Positions 34,621 to 42,962 of a stretch of DNA of 64,000 nt are shown here, piece after piece. Source of the stretch: Thermodesulfovibrionia bacterium (GTDB lineage Bacteria > Nitrospirota > Thermodesulfovibrionia > UBA6902); assembly GCA_030646035.1 (NCBI GenBank), contig JAUSMY010000008.1, forward strand, positions 20,746 to 84,745. The letters are read 5' to 3'. Under the pieces are notes generated by a model that worked only from the letters and a program-made list of their open reading frames with translations, had not been told where the DNA came from and did no database searches. The first letter of the stretch is position 1, and each line of letters opens with the position of its first letter. The translations under genes and the position numbers were made by a program.

Positions 34621-35952
34621 ATGTCTTTTAATATACTTGTCGCAGAGGATGAAGAGATAACACTCAACAACATTATCGATACATTGCAGGAAGAAGGCTA
34701 CAGCGTTTCTGCGGCAAAAGATGGAAGAGAGGCGCTTCAGAAGATCGAGAGCGAATACTTTGATGTAATTATCACCGATATAAAAATGCCTTACATTAGC
34801 GGTATTGAACTCCTTGAGAAGATCAAAGAGAAGAACCTTGATACAGAAGTAATAATGATCACCGGGTTCGGGAGCATCGGCTCGGCGGTTGAGGCCATGA
34901 AGAAAGGCGCCCATGATTATATAACGAAGCCTTTTGACCTTGATGAACTGTCGCTTCGTGTAAAGAAGTTCTACGAACAGAAGTCGCTTAAAAAGGAAAA
35001 TCTCGCATTAAAGACCTTTCTGGGGATGAACAAAGAAGTCCCTATTATTGCAAAAAGCGAAGGCATGAAGAAGATATTGTCTGTCGTTGAAGGGATGAAA
35101 GACTCGGATTGCAGCGTATTCCTCACAGGAGAAAGCGGGGTCGGGAAAAATCTTGTTGCCAAGATAATTCATTCAAGCAGCAGGAGAAAGAACATGCCCT
35201 TCCTCTCCATAAATTGCGCGACCCTGACAGAAGAGCTGCTCTCAAGTGAACTGTTCGGGCATGAAAAGGGCGCCTTCACCGGAGCTGTTATGACAAAGCA
35301 GGGGCTTGTTGAGATAGCTGATACAGGAATACTTTTTCTTGATGAGATCGCAGAGCTTTCGCCGAGCCTTCAGGCAAAACTTTTAAAGGTTGTCGAAGAA
35401 GGCGAGTTCTACAGGGTCGGAGGGACAAGGCCCAAAAAGGTTGATGTCAGGTTTCTCGCCGCCACAAACCAGAATGTAAAGAACCTGATAGCAGACGGCA
35501 GGTTCAGGGAGGACCTCTATTACAGGCTGAATATAATGGAGATCTTTATTTCACCGTTAAGGGAACGGATAGATGACATAAAACCCCTGAGCGCATACTT
35601 CCTTCAGAAGCATCTTCCGAAGTCCAATAAAAAGATAACAGGCATTACAAAAGAGGCGATGGAAATTTTAATTAATTACAGTTTCCCCGGGAATGTCAGG
35701 GAGCTGGAAAATATTATTGAACGCGCCATCATTCTCGAAAAGAGTCCCATGATAACGCCTGAAAGCATCCCCCAAAGCATCCGTCTCCTGCAGATAGAGA
35801 CACTTGACCCTGACAAACTGAAGACTGCTGATGAACTCGTTAAGGAATATGCCGAAAAGGTTCTAAAGATGTTCAGCAACAACAGGACAAAGGCGGCAGA
35901 AGCGCTGGGTATCTCAAGGACAAGCCTCTGGAAGATATTGAAAGAAGAATAG
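34621..35952 (+). CDS. NtrC-family sigma-54 response regulator (second system)
   Basis: A 443-residue activator with a receiver domain (Asp in VIITDIKMPYISG, Lys in YITKPFDL), an AAA+ domain (Walker A GESGVGKN, GAFTGA loop in GHEKGAFTGAVMT, GILFLDEI) and a Fis-type HTH (RTKAAEALGISRTSLWKIL). Walker A ends in Asn instead of the usual Glu, which many members tolerate. It immediately precedes the second TauE/stress operon, whose promoter region has a sigma-54 site and two inverted repeats; control of that operon is the simple inference. Confidence 0.92.
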   Translation: MSFNILVAEDEEITLNNIIDTLQEEGYSVSAAKDGREALQKIESEYFDVIITDIKMPYISGIELLEKIKEKNLDTEVIMITGFGSIGSAVEAMKKGAHDYITKPFDLDELSLRVKKFYEQKSLKKENLALKTFLGMNKEVPIIAKSEGMKKILSVVEGMKDSDCSVFLTGESGVGKNLVAKIIHSSSRRKNMPFLSINCATLTEELLSSELFGHEKGAFTGAVMTKQGLVEIADTGILFLDEIAELSPSLQAKLLKVVEEGEFYRVGGTRPKKVDVRFLAATNQNVKNLIADGRFREDLYYRLNIMEIFISPLRERIDDIKPLSAYFLQKHLPKSNKKITGITKEAMEILINYSFPGNVRELENIIERAIILEKSPMITPESIPQSIRLLQIETLDPDKLKTADELVKEYAEKVLKMFSNNRTKAAEALGISRTSLWKILKEE

Positions 35953-35962
35953 TGTTAACACT

Positions 35963-35977
35963 GTTCATATTCTAAAC
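35963..35977. promoter_or_regulatory. Inverted repeat, distal activator site candidate (second operon)
   Basis: GTTCA-TATTC-TAAAC, one mismatch from the proximal copy GTTTA-N5-TAAAC. It lies about 200 bases upstream of the predicted start of transcription. Confidence 0.35.
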
Positions 35978-36078
35978 GCTGCAAAAACCTTCTCTCTTAA
36001 TTCATTCATTCCGTTTTTAATCACTGTATTACCTTTAAATCTCTTCATCAACATCTGCAAAATCTGCTGCTTCTCACT

Positions 36079-36093
36079 GTTTACATTCTAAAC
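36079..36093. promoter_or_regulatory. Inverted repeat, proximal activator site candidate (second operon)
   Basis: GTTTA-CATTC-TAAAC is a perfect five-base inverted repeat. Together with CACTG just before it, the site repeats the sequence around 35959-35977. It is about 85 bases upstream of the predicted transcription start. Confidence 0.4.
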
Positions 36094-36142
36094 ACATTTT
36101 TTAACCCTCCAAATTTAGACTTTAATTTCAATAGGTTTTAAG

Positions 36143-36158
36143 TGGCATGTTTAGTGCA
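36143..36158 (+). promoter_or_regulatory. Sigma-54 promoter of the second TauE/stress operon
   Basis: TGGCATG-TTTA-GTGCA: GG (36144-36145) and GC (36156-36157) are exactly ten bases apart, as sigma-54 requires, and 12 of the conserved positions are close to TGGCACG-N4-TTGCA. The gene starts 32 bases downstream. Confidence 0.7.
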
Positions 36159-36189
36159 TTGCCTTATATGAAGCTTAAGGAGGGTAAAA

Positions 36190-36669
36190 ATGAGAAAACA
36201 GATTTTATTCGTTACATATGAGAATGAAGATTTTGATGAAGGCCTTTCGTATGCCGTTGATCTTGCAAAGGCGATGAATGAGGATCTGACGATCCTGATG
36301 GCCAAGAAGAAAAGCCTGATGAGAAGGTTTGAGGATCTCATGACCGCAGTCACCTTTGCCGAGGCCAATGAACATGAAACAGCACAGCAAATCCTCTCTC
36401 ATAAGATGGACGGCCTGTCTAAAAACAAGCTTAATCAATTCCTTGAAAAATGCCAGGGAGAGGGCATCGCTACACAGGTCTATACGGTGGAGCTGGATGC
36501 GCTCTCGGCAATAAAAGATTTTCTCAAGGAGAAAAATACAGTTGATATGGTCCTGTTGAGCCCAAGCGTTATTGAGAACGGGAATATTACACCACGCGAC
36601 TTGCAGAGGCTTGTAAGGACAGCATCAAGGCCGATCGTGACAATGGCGCGGCAGATATATGCGACGTAA
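36190..36669 (+). CDS. Stress-protein-like fold with an inserted FAExGE module
   Basis: A 159-residue protein. It starts as a UspA-like strand and helix (KQILFVTYENEDFDEGLSYA), then at about residues 43-70 carries the module (RRFEDLMTAVTFAEANEHET), and resumes the alpha/beta pattern (GIATQVYTVE, VDMVLLSPS, RPIVTMA). The ATP-site glycines are absent. In the first operon the same module is N-terminal or alone, so it is mobile between protein contexts. AAGGAGGG precedes the ATG. First gene of the second operon. Confidence 0.78.
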   Translation: MRKQILFVTYENEDFDEGLSYAVDLAKAMNEDLTILMAKKKSLMRRFEDLMTAVTFAEANEHETAQQILSHKMDGLSKNKLNQFLEKCQGEGIATQVYTVELDALSAIKDFLKEKNTVDMVLLSPSVIENGNITPRDLQRLVRTASRPIVTMARQIYAT

Positions 36670-36710
36670 CTTTTAATGACAATATCAAAATTTCAGGAGG
36701 AGAAGGTTTC

Positions 36711-37637
36711 ATGAATTTTATGTATCTGTATTTACCGGTAGCATTAACCAGCATTAATGTTTTGATTCCTGTCGGGCTCGGGCTCGCGGTCGGGCTGCTC
36801 TCAGGCCTTTTCGGTGTCGGCGGCGGATTTCTGCTGACCCCGCTTTTAATTATGTTCGGCATCCCCGCAACTGTCGCTGCAGCAACGGATTCAAACCAGA
36901 TAGTCGCGGCATCAACATCTGGAACATATGCCCATTGGAGGGTTGGCAACGTAGATTTTAAAATGGGGCTTTATCTTCTTGTCGGAGGTTTTGTCGGAGG
37001 GCTATTCGGCGTCCAGGCTATCAAGATCCTCAAGGCTACAGGCAATGCGGACTTTGTTATAAAGATGACATATGTGCTCATGCTCGGGTCAGTCGGCTCT
37101 TATATGCTCTTCGAAAGCCTCAGCAGCCTGAGAAAAAACAAGGTGGAAAAAGTTGAAGATGAAAAAGAGACGGGCTTCACGAGATTTTTAAAGTCGCTTC
37201 CTCTGCAGACCCATTTTGAAAAATCAGGCGTTACTCATTCATTGCTCCTTCCAGTCATCTTTGGCGGTTTTGTCGGGGTGCTTGCCGCGATAATGGGTGT
37301 CGGAGGCGGGTTCTTAATGGTCCCTGTCATGGTATATATATTGAGAATGCCTATGCATGTTGTTGTAGGCACAAGCCTCTTCCAGATACTCTTTAATTGT
37401 ATAGAGGTCACTTTTCTCCAGGCATATACCAATCACAGCGTGGATTTTATCCTTGCGGTACTTTTGCTGTTAGGTTCCACAGTAGGCGCGCAGGTAGGGG
37501 CGGTATTCGGAAGGAAATTAAAAGGCGAGCAGCTTAAGGTATTTCTTGCGGCAATAGTGCTTATGGTCACAGTAAAGATAGTCTTTGACCTTACATTAAC
37601 ACCGTCATTGCTTATATCACAGGCAGGAGGACACTAA
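36711..37637 (+). CDS. TauE/SafE family anion permease (second operon)
   Basis: A 308-residue inner membrane protein with the two TauE signature repeats: AVGLLSGLFGVGGGFLLTPLL near residue 24 (split by helix 1) and GVLAAIMGVGGGFLMVPVM near residue 190. It is distinct from the paralogue at 31015 and is followed after one base by a TIGR02186-type protein, a pairing seen in many TauE operons. Exported substrate unknown; sulfite or organosulfonates are typical of the family. Confidence 0.92.
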   Translation: MNFMYLYLPVALTSINVLIPVGLGLAVGLLSGLFGVGGGFLLTPLLIMFGIPATVAAATDSNQIVAASTSGTYAHWRVGNVDFKMGLYLLVGGFVGGLFGVQAIKILKATGNADFVIKMTYVLMLGSVGSYMLFESLSSLRKNKVEKVEDEKETGFTRFLKSLPLQTHFEKSGVTHSLLLPVIFGGFVGVLAAIMGVGGGFLMVPVMVYILRMPMHVVVGTSLFQILFNCIEVTFLQAYTNHSVDFILAVLLLLGSTVGAQVGAVFGRKLKGEQLKVFLAAIVLMVTVKIVFDLTLTPSLLISQAGGH

Positions 37638-37638
37638 T

Positions 37639-38430
37639 ATGAAAGCGCATAGAATTATTTATCACATTGTTTTTTCGTTAATAATTTCATTATTCATTTC
37701 AACTATATCACCGGGCAAAGCGTCAGCGGAAATGACAGTAAAGGCGAATCATGACGATATAAAGATCGACTTCTTTTATCACGGCAGCACAGTGAGCGTT
37801 GCGGGAGTAACAGACCCCGGCACTGATCTTATCATCAAGATAGCTTCTGCTGAAGGGCACGAGGTGCTGAAGCAGAAAGGAAAGGTAGCAGGTTTTTTAT
37901 GGATGAATACAGGAACGCTGAACTTCGAAAAGACTCCGAACCTCTATTCCATTTACAGCACAAAAAATATTGATGATATTCTGAGTACGGATGATATGGA
38001 TAAATATGTTATCGGCTATCCTGCGCTAAGCAGGCATGTAGAAATTGCGCCTATCTCAAATGAAGACGAACGATCAAAATGGTTTAATGAGTTCGTGAAA
38101 TACAAAGAATCATCCAACCTTTACAAAACCTCATCCGGCAAGATATTGATCTCTGATAAGGACGGCAGACAGGCATATTATATTCTGACTGCCTGGCCTT
38201 ACCAGGCACCTCCCGGAGATTATGTTGTTACCGTATACGCAGTAAAAGATAATAAGGTCATTGAAACAAAAGAAGCTAAGGTCCTGGTTGAACAGGTCGG
38301 CATTATAAAAATGCTTGCCGGCATGGCAAAGAATAATGGCGCTTTATACGGGCTCATATCAATTATGTCTGCACTGGCTGCAGGGTTTGGAGTCGGCCTG
38401 ATATTCAAGAAAAGCGGTGGAGCGCATTAA
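37639..38430 (+). CDS. TIGR02186/Alph_Pro_TM family membrane protein
   Basis: A 263-residue protein with a signal or anchor segment (about residues 8-30), a large periplasmic beta-rich domain (KIDFFYHGSTVSVAGV, GFLWMNTG, YYILTAWPYQAPPGDY) and one C-terminal transmembrane helix (about 236-256) followed by a short basic tail. These features match TIGR02186, a family of unknown function that typically follows TauE/SafE genes. It may present or capture the exported anion on the periplasmic side; this is inference. Confidence 0.85.
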   Translation: MKAHRIIYHIVFSLIISLFISTISPGKASAEMTVKANHDDIKIDFFYHGSTVSVAGVTDPGTDLIIKIASAEGHEVLKQKGKVAGFLWMNTGTLNFEKTPNLYSIYSTKNIDDILSTDDMDKYVIGYPALSRHVEIAPISNEDERSKWFNEFVKYKESSNLYKTSSGKILISDKDGRQAYYILTAWPYQAPPGDYVVTVYAVKDNKVIETKEAKVLVEQVGIIKMLAGMAKNNGALYGLISIMSALAAGFGVGLIFKKSGGAH

Positions 38431-38432
38431 TT

Positions 38433-39290
38433 ATGTATAAAACGATTTTGGTAGGTTTTGATGATTCTGACTTTAGTAAAGCAGCGCTGATCGAGGCGTC
38501 GAACTGGATAAAAAGGCACGGCGGAAAACTCATTCTGGTTCATACAGTATTCTTTGACACCGAGGAATTCGGAATCGCGCCTGAACAGCTTGATAAACGC
38601 CTTAGGATCGGCGAAAAGGTTTGCGTACAAACAAAGGAAATGCTGACTTCCGAATTCGGCATAGAAGTTGAATCCCTGCTTTGTGAGGGAGAGCCGCCTG
38701 AGGTCATAGTTGAAATTGCACGGGAAAAGAAGGCTGACCTTATCATGCTCGGCACATATGGCAGAAGAGGTTTTAAGAGGCTGCTCATGGGAAGCGTAAC
38801 GTCACAGGTTGTTGTAAATGCGCCTGTTGATGTGCTGGTGGTGAAAAAACCGTGTACCGAATGCACGGGAGAATATAAATCTATTTTAGTTCCATTTGAC
38901 GGTTCGCCATCCGCTCAAAAGGCATTAGAACGCGCCTGTCATCTGTCAAAGATCGATAATGCGGAGATAAATATTCTGTATGTTATTCCCCGCTATGAAG
39001 AGATGGTGGAATTTTTCAAAAGCAGCTCAATAAAGAAGAGCCTTTTTCAGGAGGCGCAAAAGATCATTGATACGGCAAAGGAAATTGCCTCAAAGCTTGG
39101 AGTCTCTGCAAAAGATGAGATACAGGAAGGAAACGCGGCGGAGAAGATCGTAGAGTCCTCCAGGAAACTTAAACACGGTTTGATAGTAATGGGAAGCTAC
39201 GGATACACAGGCGTTAACAAGGCGATCATAGGAAGCACCGCTGAAAGGGTGATAACCAATGCCGCCTGTCCGATACTTGTGGTGAGGTAA
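38433..39290 (+). CDS. Tandem universal stress protein (second operon)
   Basis: A 285-residue protein with two UspA domains. Both ATP-site motifs are complete: GTYGRRGFKRLLMGS in the first and GSYGYTGVNKAIIGS in the second. A CTEC pair (VKKPCTECTGEY) sits in the linker at about residue 145. It lies two bases after the TIGR02186 gene and five before a single-domain stress protein. Confidence 0.93.
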   Translation: MYKTILVGFDDSDFSKAALIEASNWIKRHGGKLILVHTVFFDTEEFGIAPEQLDKRLRIGEKVCVQTKEMLTSEFGIEVESLLCEGEPPEVIVEIAREKKADLIMLGTYGRRGFKRLLMGSVTSQVVVNAPVDVLVVKKPCTECTGEYKSILVPFDGSPSAQKALERACHLSKIDNAEINILYVIPRYEEMVEFFKSSSIKKSLFQEAQKIIDTAKEIASKLGVSAKDEIQEGNAAEKIVESSRKLKHGLIVMGSYGYTGVNKAIIGSTAERVITNAACPILVVR

Positions 39291-39295
39291 ATCAA

Positions 39296-39715
39296 ATGAG
39301 AGGTTACAGGAAAATATTAATAGCAGTGAACGGTTCCAAAGATGTCCTTACGCAAGGTTTGAAACTGGCTCACGATGAGAGCTGCTGGGTAACGGTTGTT
39401 AAGGTGATACCTGCAAACGAAGGAGATTTCAATCTTCTAGGGGTGAAAAACATAGAAGACGTATTGAACAGCGGCTCCTATGGGGAAGTCGCTGAGATCA
39501 ATTCTATCGCAAAGACCGAAGGGGCTTTGATAAAGACAAGGCTCGAAGAAGGAGAACCTTATAAAAAGATCTTGGAAGCCGCAGAAGAGGAAAGATGCGA
39601 CGTTATAATAATGGGCATGAAAAAACGCAATTGGCTCAGAAAACTTTTCGGCGATAACACCGTCGGGAAGGTCATCAATCAGGCGCCCTGCCCTGTTTTT
39701 GTAGTCGGAGCATAA
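39296..39715 (+). CDS. Single-domain universal stress protein, ATP site lost
   Basis: A 139-residue UspA-like protein (MRGYRKILIAVNGSKD at the start, PCPVFVVGA at the end). The glycine motif has decayed to GMKKRNWLRKLFGDNT, so it is unlikely to bind ATP in the usual way. It is closest in style to the first domain of the protein at 32111. It follows the tandem stress protein by five bases. Confidence 0.88.
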   Translation: MRGYRKILIAVNGSKDVLTQGLKLAHDESCWVTVVKVIPANEGDFNLLGVKNIEDVLNSGSYGEVAEINSIAKTEGALIKTRLEEGEPYKKILEAAEEERCDVIIMGMKKRNWLRKLFGDNTVGKVINQAPCPVFVVGA

Positions 39716-39766
39716 AGACTGCCTCGCATCACAGACAGCGTAAAAGGTATGTAGTATAATATTTAC

Positions 39767-40004
39767 ATGCCTCCTGAAGATAAGAACGCTGTAAAAGTTC
39801 TCAACCGCCGCGTCCATATGGCAAACGAGAGGACATTCCTCGCGTGGATAAGGACGAGCATAAGCATCATGGCATTTGGTTTTGTTTGAGAGACAGATAG
39901 ATAAAGATACTTACCAGCCATCACTGATCCTTGACATATTGCTTGCCATATCTGTGCTTGCCATCGGTATTTTTCTTGTGATCTATCTGATCCACAGTGT
40001 CTGA
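39767..40004 (+). pseudogene. Frameshifted DUF202 membrane protein
   Basis: The first 40 residues (MPPEDKNAV ... [20 protein letters not shown]) are the start of a DUF202/YidH-type protein and stop at TGA 39887-39889. Reading one base off from there gives [18 protein letters not shown] and a second hydrophobic helix ending in IYLIHSV at a TGA (40002-40004). The two parts together make a normal DUF202 length of about 79 residues. Loss of one T in the GTTTG stretch explains the break. Confidence 0.75.
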
Positions 40005-40021
40005 AAACGGGAAGTAAAAGA

Positions 40022-41419
40022 AGACCCTACCCTCTGTTCGGCTCGCCTCAGGACATTGAATGGTCCATTGACCAGAGCGGCAGGATCATCATCCTGCAAA
40101 GCCGTCCTCTCAGCTATATCGCTTTAAATGGAAAAGCAGATATCGAAGATACTGCCAATAATGATGCGGAGAGATCTTTGCTTAGCGGCGGGGTCACTGC
40201 GAGCAGCGGGGTTGCCTGCGGCCCTGTTCATATTGTGCGTACAAATGTTGACCTTCTGAATTTTCCAAAAAGCGCGGTACTTGTTGTAGAACACCCTTTG
40301 CCCGAATGGAGCACACTTTTGAGCCGGGCGGTTGCCCTGGTCAGCGAAACCGGACATGTCACGTCTCATCTCGCGACCGTCTCGCGTGAATTCGGAATAC
40401 CTGCAATCTTCAGCATTAAGAACGCAACTAAAAAACTTCATAATGGAGATATCGTCACTGTTGACGCTGTGGGCCGCCGCGTATATTCAGGCCGAAGGGA
40501 TGACCTGCTGGCGCAGGCTGCCGCGCCTACCAACCTGATGGCAGGCAGTCCGGTTTACAGATTGCTTGAAGAAACGATGAAGCTCATAACCCCGCTGAAC
40601 CTGACCAATCCGGCATCCCCGTATTTCAAGCCTTCGTCCTGTGAAACCTATCATGACCTAACGCGATTCTGCCATGAGAAGGCGGTTGCTGAGCTCTTCA
40701 ACCTCAGTTCCAAACACGGATTTGATGAAAAAGAGGCCAAACAGCTGACAGCGGATATTCCTTTTCAATGGTGGGTGATAAACTTGGAAGACGGTTTCAG
40801 TGAAAAGGTGGACATAAAAGAAAAGTTTATTCATATCGACGATATCGTATCCGTGCCTATGCTTGCCATCTGGGAGGGCATGACCGCTGTCCCCTGGAAA
40901 GGCCCTCCTCCGGTGTGTTTAAAGGGGTTCGGCTCCATCATCTTTGAATCCACCATGAGGCCGGGGCTGGATCCCGGAGTGCGCTCAAGGATGGTATCAA
41001 AAAATTACTTTCTGATCTCTAAGAATTTCTGCAATCTGAACGTGCGGCTGGGCTATCATTTCGCTTTGGCTGAAGCGCACCTGAGCGACCTTCTTACTGA
41101 AAACTATGTCAGTTTCCAGTTCAGGGGAGGCGCAGCAGATGCAACCCGCAGATTCATCCGCATAAACCTTCTAAAAGATATACTGGAGAGATTCGACTTC
41201 AGGGTTGAATTAAAGGGGGATGCGCTTACCGCGCGTATTGAGAAGAAGCCCGCCCTCTTCCTGATCGAACGCCTGAAGGTCTTGGGATATCTGCTTATAC
41301 ATGCCCGTCAGATCGATATGGTCATGGGGGAGCAAAGCATGGTAGAAAATTACCGCAGATCCATCATGGCCGATCTTGAGAGAATTATAAATATAACTGA
41401 TAAGGAGAATACGGTATGA
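40022..41419 (+). pseudogene. N-terminally deleted PEP-synthase-like protein
   Basis: The frame contains the end of an ATP-grasp domain (PLFGSPQDIEW, IIILQSRPLSYI), a PEP-utiliser swivelling domain with the phospho-His in VTSHLATVSREFGIPAIF, and a 270-residue C-terminal part without the usual PEP-binding TIM barrel. Most of the ATP-grasp domain is missing and no start codon precedes the conserved part; it begins only about 20 bases after the broken DUF202 gene. A TTG at 40178, with GGAG upstream, could start a 413-residue remnant. The 3' end overlaps the next gene by four bases, so it was once translated with it. I call it a deletion remnant, though a shortened product is possible. Confidence 0.65.
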
Positions 41420-41787
41420 ATGACAAGATCAGTATCCTGCTCGTTGATGATGAAACCGATTTCCTCGAGATGACAACGAAAAGGCTTTCACGCCGGGGTT
41501 ATGATGTAAGGAGCGCAGCGAATTGCGCAGAAGCGATCCTGGAACTTGAACGCGGCTGCCCCGACGTGGTGATCCTGGATGTAATGCTGCCTGACAGAGA
41601 CGGCATCCAGTGCCTTAAAGAGATCAAGCAGAAATGGCCGTCAGTTGTCGTTATCCTGCTCACCGGCCATGCATCTATGCAGACTGGGCGGCTGAGCATA
41701 GAGTACGGGGCAAATGATTATTGCCTGAAACCTATAGAGCTGGATGATCTGATAGAGAAGATCGAGATAGCATGTAAGGAGAAATAA
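41416..41787 (+). CDS. Single-domain response regulator (CheY-like)
   Basis: A 123-residue receiver domain with phospho-Asp in VVILDVMLPDRDG, acidic pair in LLVDDETDF and Lys in YCLKPIELDD. It has no output domain, so it acts by protein contact. The start overlaps the PEP-synthase-like remnant (ATGA), which ties it to the end of the second stress operon. Confidence 0.9.
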   Translation: MNDKISILLVDDETDFLEMTTKRLSRRGYDVRSAANCAEAILELERGCPDVVILDVMLPDRDGIQCLKEIKQKWPSVVVILLTGHASMQTGRLSIEYGANDYCLKPIELDDLIEKIEIACKEK

Positions 41788-41829
41788 TATATTGGATAGT
41801 AAACCCGTAACCGGACTTGCCCTCATAAT

Positions 41830-42933
41830 TTAAGGCAGAACAACATTCCTCAATTTCTCCGCGGCTGTTTCAGGACAGATCGTATTCACATAAAGTCCTG
41901 AGCCAAGTTCAAACCCTGTCGGGATGCTTGTGCGCGGGCAGATCTCGATGTGCCAGTGAAAGGACTCCGCGTTCCCTGAGTACTCTGTCCCGTGCGGCAG
42001 TGAATGCAGGAAGAAATTATACTGAACACCGCCGAGCACCGCATTCAGGCGCGCCATTGTTCTTTTGAAGAGGATCGCAAGATCTGCAAGGTCATCAGGG
42101 CTTGCGTCAAGATAATCAGCCTGATGCGAAAGAGGCAGGATATGTATCTCCCACTCATACCTGCTTGCAAATGGTTTTATGGCGACAAATTTTTTGCTGC
42201 GCTCAATGACAAACTGGCCGGCATTGACCCTGCGCCGTATCTCGCCTGATTCCCTGTCATACAGTATCGCCTCAAAGGTAAATGCCTCATCGATCAGGCT
42301 ACAGAAGATACATTGATGCGAGGCCTCGTAATGCGCCTTGCTGCTGCGGACCTCGGCCTGAACATTATCAGGCACCACAGGCATTGCGATCATCTGGCTG
42401 TGAGTATGTCCGATACTCGCGCCTGCGGCAGGGCCGGAATTTTTAAAGACGAGAACATACTTCAGCCGGGCATCAGAATGATAGAGCTGCTCCATGCGGT
42501 CGCGGTAGAGTGAGAAGAGAAGCGTAAGATGCTCATCGGCCATTTCATGTATACGGATGCCGTGTGATTTATGATCTATGACCACCTCATGCCGTCCGTA
42601 GCCGTCAATGGTGTGCTGCAAACCAAAGGCAAAATTCTGGTTCACCCGGTCATCATCGAGCACAGGATAAAGGTTCTCTACGATGCGGAGTTCCCAGTCA
42701 CCTGCGGCAGGCACCTGCATAATAGAAGCAGGTGTCATAGCCTCATTCCCCTGACAAAAAGGACAGGTCTCTACATGCGGCCGCGAATCATGCTGAACTT
42801 GCGCTTCCTCCTTCTTCGGCCGCATGCTGCGGGCTGTGGCAACGAGCACAGATTCACTCGGCACAATAGGATTGATCCGTATCTCACGGATATTTTTTAT
42901 AGGCAAAGCAGTATTATCAGCCTGTTCTGTCAT
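41830..42933 (-). CDS. galT: Galactose-1-phosphate uridylyltransferase
   Basis: Transfers UMP from UDP-glucose to galactose 1-phosphate (or acts on related sugar phosphates). It has 367 residues with the zinc Cys pair in CPFCQGNEAMTP, the His site GHTHSQMIAMPVVP and the catalytic FHWHIEICPR. No galK or galE is nearby, so the true sugar substrate may differ. Convergent with the response regulator. Confidence 0.9.
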   Translation of the reverse strand: MTEQADNTALPIKNIREIRINPIVPSESVLVATARSMRPKKEEAQVQHDSRPHVETCPFCQGNEAMTPASIMQVPAAGDWELRIVENLYPVLDDDRVNQNFAFGLQHTIDGYGRHEVVIDHKSHGIRIHEMADEHLTLLFSLYRDRMEQLYHSDARLKYVLVFKNSGPAAGASIGHTHSQMIAMPVVPDNVQAEVRSSKAHYEASHQCIFCSLIDEAFTFEAILYDRESGEIRRRVNAGQFVIERSKKFVAIKPFASRYEWEIHILPLSHQADYLDASPDDLADLAILFKRTMARLNAVLGGVQYNFFLHSLPHGTEYSGNAESFHWHIEICPRTSIPTGFELGSGLYVNTICPETAAEKLRNVVLP

Positions 42934-42962
42934 TTAAATCCTCCTGAATCGAGAGATAAGTT

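Noticed and set aside
40178..41419. Intact 413-residue PEP-utilising protein starting at TTG 40178
   Set aside because: Conserved ATP-grasp residues continue upstream in the same frame, so the start is internal to an older, longer gene; a short product cannot be excluded.
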